Shown in pieces: positions 17,420 through 25,700 of a stretch of 32,197 nt of DNA. Source of the DNA: an uncultured Bacteroidota bacterium (GTDB lineage Bacteria > Bacteroidota > Bacteroidia > Chitinophagales > Chitinophagaceae); contig CAILLK010000023.1 in assembly GCA_903835005.1 (NCBI GenBank), forward strand, positions 1-32,197, written 5' to 3'. Each line of letters begins with the position of its first letter. Positions within the stretch are counted from its first letter, which is position 1. Under the pieces are notes generated by a model that searched no databases, was not told the origin of the DNA, and saw nothing but the letters and a program-made list of their open reading frames with translations. Made by a program: the position numbers and the translations under genes.

Positions 17420-18310
17420 TTAAGGCGTTAATGTGAAATTGTACACACTGGTACCACTTACGCTTACAGAGGCATTGGCATCGCATCCTCCGCTTCCATA
17501 ATTCAATATCCGGCTGCCTGCAGATCCGGTTACTGTTACAATTCCTGCTTCTATATAGTTGCAATTGTTGTAAACCTGCAATGGTGATGAAATTGCAAAG
17601 CTGAACTGGTGGCCATTGGCACGGGTAAGCGTACCGCTGCCCGATACAAGGAAACCATCATCGCCTCTGCCCGGAGTAGTTTCTCCGCTGATCCATTTAC
17701 GGTCGAAACTGCCATTCCATACTATAAACTGGTTCGGCTGTGCAGTCGTGCTCACGTTGATCGAATCACTCGCATAAACACTGTAGTGGTGGTTGCCGGT
17801 TACAGTGGTATCTGCAATTATGGTCTGGATAGTGCCGCTTACCTGAACATCATTGATAAAATAATTATTGAAAGTAAAGGTGTGCACAGTGCCCGAATCA
17901 AAATAATGGCCGGTATATTGGATAATAATAGAGCCTCTTCTGTTTCTGCCATCAAGGCAATTGCAATCTACCGGATTATTATTACTACCCGTTCCGCTTT
18001 GGCCAAAACGGATGATTATGGTATTTACACCGCCCCCTGTTGTGGTATCTGTTGCCACTGTAGCACAGGTACCATCAATAGTAGTCTTGGTTGTACGCAT
18101 ATAAGCGCCGTTATATATCAGGCCGGCTGCATCGCCCAATGAAATTACATCGTCATTAATCCATTCAATCTTTGATGCATCTGATGCATAACCACCATTG
18201 TCATCCGAATTAGTAAGCGTGCTGTCAGAAACCGGTGTACAGGCGGAATATAAAAACATGGGGACTGCCAGTAATAACGCGTACTTCCTGAGAATTGAAT
18301 TGCAATGCAT
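17420..18310 (-). CDS. Lipoprotein, paralogue of the gene at 18636
   Basis: This 296-residue protein is of unknown function. Its signal peptide ends in lipobox YSAC, with lipidation expected at C24. The mature part is a Thr/Ser/Gly-rich beta protein. The block DCNCLDGRNRRGSIIIQYTG, followed by HYFDSGTVHTFTFNNY, is clearly shared with the next gene, as is GSGTLTRANGHQF near the C-terminus. Six mature cysteines could form disulfides, consistent with an exported location. I know the CxDGRxRRGxIxxxYTG pattern only from uncharacterised Bacteroidota lipoproteins. Together with its paralogue it sits between the two giant surface proteins, so a role in surface architecture is possible but not shown. 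Confidence 0.85.
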   Translation of the reverse strand: MHCNSILRKYALLLAVPMFLYSACTPVSDSTLTNSDDNGGYASDASKIEWINDDVISLGDAAGLIYNGAYMRTTKTTIDGTCATVATDTTTGGGVNTIIIRFGQSGTGSNNNPVDCNCLDGRNRRGSIIIQYTGHYFDSGTVHTFTFNNYFINDVQVSGTIQTIIADTTVTGNHHYSVYASDSINVSTTAQPNQFIVWNGSFDRKWISGETTPGRGDDGFLVSGSGTLTRANGHQFSFAISSPLQVYNNCNYIEAGIVTVTGSAGSRILNYGSGGCDANASVSVSGTSVYNFTLTP

Positions 18311-18418
18311 AGTTCGATTTTTGTTTTTCCTTTTCTGTAAAAGCTATTATTAGTAACAATTTCGCCGCTAATATACTATTATCAGCTCATGTTGCATAAA
18401 GATAACACCAAAATATAT

Positions 18419-18440
18419 AAGGCGGCAAAATTTCCGCCTT
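18419..18440 (-). terminator. Intrinsic terminator after the second lipoprotein gene
   Basis: AAGGCGG (18419-18425) and CCGCCTT (18434-18440) form a perfect 7-bp stem around an 8-nt loop. On the minus strand the stem is followed by TATATATTTT, a plausible U-rich tract. It lies about 195 bp beyond the stop of the gene at 18636, so that transcript would carry a long 3' tail containing the hairpin at 18458-18583. Confidence 0.6.
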
Positions 18441-18457
18441 AGTGACGTGGATTTTTA

Positions 18458-18583
18458 AAAGTACATCATATTTCGAATTTATTTTTCTTTTTTTATGAGG
18501 CGTAAAATCTGCTCATTGTGAGCTATTTAAAGACTTTTACTACGAAATAAAAATGAAAAAGAACGACTAAGATGATGTACTTT
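18458..18583. repeat. 126-bp imperfect long hairpin (MITE-like or structured RNA)
   Basis: The ends AAAGTACATCAT (18458-18469) and ATGATGTACTTT (18572-18583) are perfect 12-bp inverted repeats. Homology continues inward imperfectly through T-rich arms (TATTTTTC...GTAAAA against its complement) to a perfect apical stem GCTCA-TTG-TGAGC (18511-18523), whose centre is within a few bases of the element's midpoint. The whole segment therefore folds as one long rod. There is no open frame and no obvious target-site duplication. Confidence 0.6.
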
Positions 18584-18635
18584 GTTTGATCATCGTCAAT
18601 TAATCCTTCAAATATACCGTTTTTTTTAAAAAAAC

Positions 18636-19457
18636 TTATGGAAGTGTAATGTTTCTTATATTCCCGTTAGTTAGCGTAAGAGTCGCCTGGTCATCGCAAT
18701 TAGGCGTATCTCCATAATCTAGTACCCTGGTTAATCCACCCGGTAAAGTGTAGGTTACAGTACCGGCTTCAATCCAGTGGCAATCGCAGGCCACCGTCAG
18801 CGGGCTTGATATGTTTATATTTACCAGCATGCCATTTGCGCGGGTCATTGTCCCTGAGCCTGTTATTTGGTAAACATCATCTGTCGGGTCAGCAGGTGTG
18901 TTATAGCCTGCTGTCCAGGTGCGCACCCGCTGCCAGTTAGTGCTGATGGTGCCACCCCCCGCCTTGGTTACCGCACCACTTACAGTGATAGCAAAGTAAG
19001 GCTGCCCCTGTGCATTGTTACCCATATTGGTAACGGTTTTTGTGCCCGTAATTTTATTGTCGTTCTGATAAAAATTATCGAAAGTAATGGTATGCAAAGA
19101 GCCAGAATCAGCATAATTGCCGGTATAGGTTATTAATATTTTACCCCTTCTAAGCCGCCCGTCATGGCATAGGCAATCCGAAGATCCGAAATCTATAGTT
19201 ATAGTGCCGGTTCCTCGGGTCACGGTAGCACAACCGCTACCCGTGGTCCTGTAATTTAATGAACCGGAACTGACCGTAGAAGCCTGATCTGCTATTGTCT
19301 GCACATCAGTAAAAGTCTGTTCAGTTGTAGCATGATCGGATGCATAACCAATATCTTCAGTTGCCGCAACCTTATTCTTTCTGCAGGCAGAGAAAATTAC
19401 TAATGATGTGGCTATCAAAGCGAAAAAGAATCCCAGATAAAATTTGTTATACTTCAT
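18636..19457 (-). CDS. Lipoprotein, paralogue of the gene at 17420
   Basis: This 273-residue protein is of unknown function. The signal peptide ends in lipobox FSAC, with C25 the likely lipidated cysteine. It shares with the neighbour downstream the block DCLCHDGRLRRGKILITYTG, then NYADSGSLHTITFDNFYQND, and the later GSGTMTRANGMLV and IEAGTVTY strands. The two genes are tandem duplicates that have diverged strongly. The predicted product is a beta-rich outer-membrane or periplasmic lipoprotein. A matching promoter element lies 33 bp upstream of the ATG. A long non-coding region with a hairpin and a terminator separates it from its paralogue, so the two are probably separate transcription units. 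Confidence 0.85.
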   Translation of the reverse strand: MKYNKFYLGFFFALIATSLVIFSACRKNKVAATEDIGYASDHATTEQTFTDVQTIADQASTVSSGSLNYRTTGSGCATVTRGTGTITIDFGSSDCLCHDGRLRRGKILITYTGNYADSGSLHTITFDNFYQNDNKITGTKTVTNMGNNAQGQPYFAITVSGAVTKAGGGTISTNWQRVRTWTAGYNTPADPTDDVYQITGSGTMTRANGMLVNINISSPLTVACDCHWIEAGTVTYTLPGGLTRVLDYGDTPNCDDQATLTLTNGNIRNITLP

Positions 19458-19489
19458 AAGTTAATCTTTTAAGGTAATGGTTTATCTCT

Positions 19490-19497
19490 CAAAGATA
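19490..19497 (-). promoter_or_regulatory. -7 promoter element of the lipoprotein gene at 18636
   Basis: The minus strand reads TATCTTTG, a full match to TAnnTTTG. It overlaps a small palindrome (TTATCT-CTCAA-AGATAA, 19482-19498). The -33 region is unclear. Confidence 0.45.
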
Positions 19498-19637
19498 AGT
19501 AATTAATATTACATAATCTTATTTTTGCTGTTAATTTTTGAAGTGAGCTTTTTTGTAAATCTTGTTTGGAAAAGTAAAGTACAATTGCATTTAAAGTATA
19601 TGTATTCGCAAAAACTTCAGGAAAAAGGTTGTTTTTT

Positions 19638-19677
19638 ACCGTTTAGAAACTTTTTCGACCGTTCAGAAAGTTTTTCA
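19638..19677 (+). promoter_or_regulatory. Tandem 20-bp repeat matching the LytTR-regulator binding consensus
   Basis: Two adjacent copies, 19638-19657 and 19658-19677, share ACCGTT-N-AGAAA-N-TTTTTC. The 9-mers ACCGTTTAG and ACCGTTCAG each satisfy the LytTR half-site consensus [TA][AC][CA]GTTN[AG][TG], 20 bp apart, where known LytTR sites use about 21-22 bp. The copies end 20 bp before the -7 element of the giant gene at 19754, the position expected for an activator at a weak promoter. Confidence 0.6.
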
Positions 19678-19697
19678 TGAAATATTATCACTTTTTG

Positions 19698-19705
19698 TAC
19701 CTTTA
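19698..19705 (+). promoter_or_regulatory. -7 promoter element of the second giant gene
   Basis: TACCTTTA matches TAnnTTTG except at the last base. Predicted start is near 19711 with a leader of about 43 nt. No good -33 element is present, consistent with dependence on an activator bound at 19638-19677. Confidence 0.4.
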
Positions 19706-19753
19706 TTAATAATTTCAATATCACTATATTAATACCCACTTAATCTTAGACTT

Positions 19754-22700
19754 ATGAAAAAAATCAACTCAACTATCGCTATTTGTTGCAATTTTGGTTT
19801 TCTGAAAACTACCAATTTATCTGGTCTCAGAATTCTTCTTATTCTCTTAACCGGACTGCTTGGTATTAAGGTCAATGCACAGACCTGCGTGCCAACTATG
19901 TATCATGTTGCAGGAACATATCCTGGTGGATACTCCGGAGATGGTGGCCCTGCAACTGCAGCTGGTTTTACTGGCCTATATAGCTTGTTTTCAGATCCCT
20001 CAGGAAACATTTATGTACCAGATTATGCAAGATTAAGGAAAATAAACACATCTGGTATTATCTCCACCATAGCAGGTAATGGCACCTGGGGTTCAACAGG
20101 CGACGGAGGCCCAGCAACAGCGGCTGAAATTAATATACAATATGGCGTTGCTGATAAGTTTGGAAATATTTTTTTATCTGATGGCACCAATACCATCAGG
20201 AAAGTAAATACTTCTGGTATTATCAGTACAATTGCAGGTACTGGTGCCAGCGGCTTCGGAGGTGATGGTGGGCCTGCAACATCCGCGATATTTGACGGCA
20301 TAGCAGGTCTCGCATGCGATACATTTGGTAATATTTATGTTGCTGATTATAATAATTACAGAATAAGGAAAATAAATACTTCTGGCATAGTTTCTACAAT
20401 TGCGGGTAATGGGATATTAGGCTCTACTGGAGATGGAGGACCTGCTACAGGCGCTGAATTATCCTATCTGTATGGTCTCGTGTGCGACAAAAATAACAAT
20501 CTGTTAGTTGACGAGTATGGGGAGATCAGGAAAATTAATTCATCGGGCATTATTTCAGCCTTTGCAGGTGGCGTATCCTTAGGGTATTCAGGTGACGGAG
20601 GGCCAGCTACAGCTGCAGCTATAGCCAATAATTCTAGCGGGGCTATTACTTCAGATATTGCAGGTAACGTTTATTTTGCTGATCAGGCTAATAGCTCGGT
20701 TGTTCGGAAAGTAGATGCTTCAGGCATTATTACTACGTATGCCGGTAATGATTCATTCGCCGTTCTGGGGTTTTATTCTTACGGAGTTTTTGGCGCAGGT
20801 ATAGGGGGGCCAGCAACTCTTGCGCCTATTGATGAAACCATAGGATTGACCACCGATTTATCTGGAAATTTATACATTGTAGGTGGTACGGTAGATGATC
20901 CTGAGGTTAAAAAAGTAACACCCGGTATACCTTCCATTTATGGTATTAACTACATATGCATTGGCAATACTGCCACTCTTACTGATGCAGGCACAGGGGG
21001 CACCTGGAGCAGCAGTAATACATCAATAGCCACAGTAGGTACTTCAGGTATTGTTACCGGAATAGCAGCGGGCACAGCTACAATAACCTATTCATTGGGT
21101 TCCTGCCATGCTACGCTGCCGGTTACCGTAAATGCCGCTGTAGCGGCTATTTCAGGTCCCTCCACCACTTGCATGGGTAATATAATAGTAATGAGTGATG
21201 CCACCCCCGGCGGTAGCTGGAGCAGCAGTACACCATCAGTCGCCACCGCCAGCTCCATTACTGGAGTTGTAACCGGCATCACAACCGGTACCACAACTAT
21301 AAGTTATACTGCAGCAGCTACCGGTTGTTATGCTACCAAAGTGGTTACTGTAAATACAGCTCTGGCAAGCATAACCGGACCTTCATTTGTATGCGATGGC
21401 AGCTCCATTACTTTGACCGATGCAAGCACCGGAGGAACGTGGTCCAGCAGTAACCCTGCGATAGCATCGGCATCTGTTACTGGTATAGTTACAGGCTATG
21501 CGGCTGGGGTTGCTGCAATTTCCTATACTATAGGCGCTTGTTATGCTACCCATATGGTTACCGTACTTGTAATACCTGGTGCTATTTCAGGTACGGGATC
21601 CGTTTGTACTGGTCTGACAACTTCTTTAGGCGATCTTACTTCCGGTGGCGCCTGGAGTTCAGGCACGCCGGGCATAGCGACTATCGGAGCATCAACAGGT
21701 ATTGTTACGGGCATAACCGCTGGTACAGATACGGTAAGTTACACTTTGTCCGATGGTTGTTATGCAATTAAGTTGGTTACGGTTGATCCGCTGCCAGGCT
21801 CTGTAGTTGGCCCGCCAACGGTTTGTGCCGGTTCATCAGCTACCCTTTCCGATCCCTTTACCGGTGGGCTTTTTTCCTCCGGTAATCCGGCTGTGGCTAC
21901 AATCGTTGCCACTACAGGTGTAATGACCGGCGTTGCTGCAGGCAATACCAACATCACATATACATCGCCAGCCGGATGCATTGCGTTTATGGGAATAACC
22001 GTCAACCCTTTACCAGCGGCAATATCCGGGTCCTTTTTGGTATGCCAGGGATCAACTACCCTTTTATCCGATACCTCTCCTGGTGGCACATGGAGCTCGG
22101 CTTCACCCGCCATTGCAACAGCGGGCAGCACTACAGGGGTAGTTAGCGGCATTACAGCCGGAACATCCCTGATATCATACACTTCCGGTATTGGCTGCAG
22201 TGCCGTTGCTGCCGTTACAGTCAACCCTTTACCTGCGGCCATTTCCGGCCCTACGCTGGTATGTGTGGGCACAACTATTTCTTTAACTGATGCGGGCGGT
22301 GGCATATGGTCATCTTCAAATGCGCTGATCGCAACAGTTGGTTCATCTACAGGTATCGTTACCGGCAATGCTGTCGGAACTGCAATAATATCTTATACAC
22401 TGCCAACCGGATGCTTTACCACACTTACGGTTACAGTGGGCACAGCACCATCGCCCATATCAGGCCCTATGTCTGTTTGTGTGGGTATCCCTGCAACACT
22501 GTCATCCCCTGGCGGTGGCACCTGGACTTCCTCCGTACCGGGCATTGCCACTATTGGTTCTCTTTCCGGTATTGTTACCGGCGCAACTCCCGGCACTACC
22601 AATATAACTTATTCACTCGGTTCCTGCAGCGTTGTTGAAACAATAACTGTTACAGCATCCCCTGCCGCTATTACAGGAGGTACTGCTCTCTGTTCAGGTT

Positions 22701-25700
22701 TATCAACTACCTTGGCCGATGCCACTCCGGGCGGCACATGGAGTTCCGGCACGCCTGGTATAGCTATTGTGGGTTCAACTGGCAGTGTTTTCGGTGTTAC
22801 GGCGGGTCTGGCTACTATTTCTTATACACTTGGTTCCGGCTGTTATGCTACAGTGGTAGTAACAGTTAATTCAACGCCACCACCAATTACAGGTTCCGGT
22901 ACCTTGTGTGTTGGTTCAACAACTACACTTACTACAGGCATTCCCGGTTACTGGAGTTCCGGTTCGCCATCCATAGCTACTGTTGGTTTTACTACTGGAT
23001 TAGTTACTGGTATTGCTCCGGGAACCGCTACAATTTCTTATTCATTAGGTGTTGGTTGCTCTGTTTCAATAGTGGTTACTGTAAACGCCACACCTGCACC
23101 CATTTCCGGACCTTCATCTGTCTGTGCCGGCAGCTCTATTACTCTCATAAGCAGCGGCGGAGGTACCTGGAGTACATCATCGCCTGTTTACGGAGCGGTA
23201 AACCCTACCACGGGAGTTTTTACCGGAATTTCAGCTGGCGTAACTACTATTAGTTATGCCCTGGGCACAGGCTGCAATGCAATTTACCCGGTTACGGTAA
23301 ATCCGCTGCCATCGGCTATTTCAGGCACTGCAAGTGTATGTCAGGGTGCAACCACAACGCTTACTGACGGAGGGGGTGGTATATGGAGTTCAGGATCTAC
23401 TGGTATAGCTACTGTAGGCTCATCTTCTGGAATTGTAAGTGGTGTTTCAGCGGGTACTTCAACAATAACCTACACCCTGGGTACAGGATGTTTCACAACC
23501 TTACCGGTAACTGTTAATCCTTTACCCGCACCTATTGTGGGCCCCACCTCCATTTGTGTTGGTTCAAGTGCAACTTTAACTGATGCTACGCCGGGTGGAA
23601 CATGGTCTTTGCCATCAACCGGTATTATTACATATTCCATCTTATCCGGTTTCAATTATACAGGCTTGTCTGTTGGTACTGCGGGTGTTACTTATACATT
23701 AGCTGCAACAGGCTGCTCTGCAAGTGTAACTGTTACAGTAATTGCCGCTCCTTCTTCTATATCGGGTCCAACTGAAGTGTGTGAAGGGTCAGCCATCTCA
23801 TTAACAGATGGTATTGTCGGCGGAACATGGACTTCCGGCTCGACAGGCATAGCAACAATTGGCACGTTCTCTGGTATAGTATCTGGCGTTGCCCCCGGCA
23901 GTACTACCATTACTTATTCATTAGGCACAGGCTGCACGGTGAGCACTGTGGTTACTGTAAATCCATTGCCATCAGCCATCAGCGGCCCTGCCTCTTTCTG
24001 TGATGGAACAACTACAACGTTAACTGATGCAGGTGGCGGCACATGGAGTTCGGGTACATCATTTGTAGCAACAATCGGTTCGTCTACAGGTATAGCTGCT
24101 GGACTTATGTTTGGCACAACTACAATAACTTATACTTTAAGCACCGGCTGTTTTGTTTCGAGGATCGAAACTGTTAATCCATTGCCCGGCGCAATAATGG
24201 GTACAGCATATGTTTGCCTGGGTGCAACAACAACTCTGACAGACGCGGTTTCAGGAGGCACATGGTCTTCAAGCCTCACCGGCACTGCTATCGTCGGTTC
24301 ATCATCCGGTGTTGTCACTGGTGTATCAACTGGTACAGCAACAATTACCTACACTTTAGGTACCGGTTGCTTTGTAACCACTACGGTTACAGTCAATCCA
24401 TTGCCTGCAGCTATTTCCGGGGCTTCTTCTGTTTGCGCAGCCGCCACAACTGCTTATACTGACGGATCAACAGGCGGCACATGGACAACCGGATCAACGG
24501 GGGTTGCATCAACAGGTTCTTCTTCAGGCATTCTATCAGGAGTATCTGCCGGAACAACTACTGTTATCTATACGCTGCCCACAGGTTGCAGCGTTACTAA
24601 ATCAATTACTGTTGAGGCATTACCTGCCGTAATTACAGGCACTGCATCAGTTTGTGCTGGCGCTACAACTACCTTATCAGATGCTGGCGGAGGAACCTGG
24701 TCATCTTCCGGCACCGGGATAGCCACTATCGGTTCATCTACAGGTATTGTATCCGGTGTCAGTGCAGGCACAGCTTTAATTGTATATACATTACCAAGTG
24801 GATGCACAGCTTCAAAAACAGTTACTGTTGATGCATTGCCATCATCAATTTCGGGCGTAGCTTCAGTTTGTGTTGGTTCCACATCCACACTTACCGATGC
24901 CGGTAGCGGTACATGGATTTCCTCAACCTCAGGCGTAGCCACAATAGGCTCTGCCACCGGTATTGTAAGCGGTGTTACCTCAGGCACATCAACAATTACG
25001 TATACCCTAAGTACTGGCTGCCATACAACTGAAGTCGTAACGGTTAATCCTTTACCATCAGCCATTACCGGCACATCAGCCCTGTTTCTCGGTACAACTA
25101 TTACCCTCACCGATCCCACATCAGGCGGTACCTGGAGCAGCAGTACTCCCTCCATAGCCACTGTTGGTTCATCTTCAGGTGTAGTAACCGGTATTTCCGG
25201 TGGCTCTTCAACGATCACTTATACTTTAGGCACAGGTTGTTATAGCACAGCATCCGTTTCAGATACCGGGACTCCTGCACCAGTATCAGGTGCTTCTACA
25301 GTTTGTGAGGGTTCTACAATTACAATGACAGATGCATCCTCAGGCGGCGCCTGGAGCAGCAGCGATGCCACCATTGCTACTGTTGGTTCTTCTACAGGTA
25401 TTGTCAGCGGGGTTGCTGGCGGCATAGTTACCATCTCCTATACAGTTTCCGGCGTAAGCGCTACAATGAGTGTAACGGTTATCCCTATACCTACTGTAAT
25501 TTCCGGTTTCACAACTGTTTGCTCCGGTTCTACTATTTCACTCTACGATACTGCTTCCGGCGGCTCGTGGACCAGCGGCAGCACATCAATAGCAACAGCA
25601 GGATCCGCCTCAGGCATTATTACCGGGGTTGCTACCGGATCTGTTACTATTACTTACAGCACAGGTTGCGGCACAGATGCCAGCTATACTGTTACTGTTA

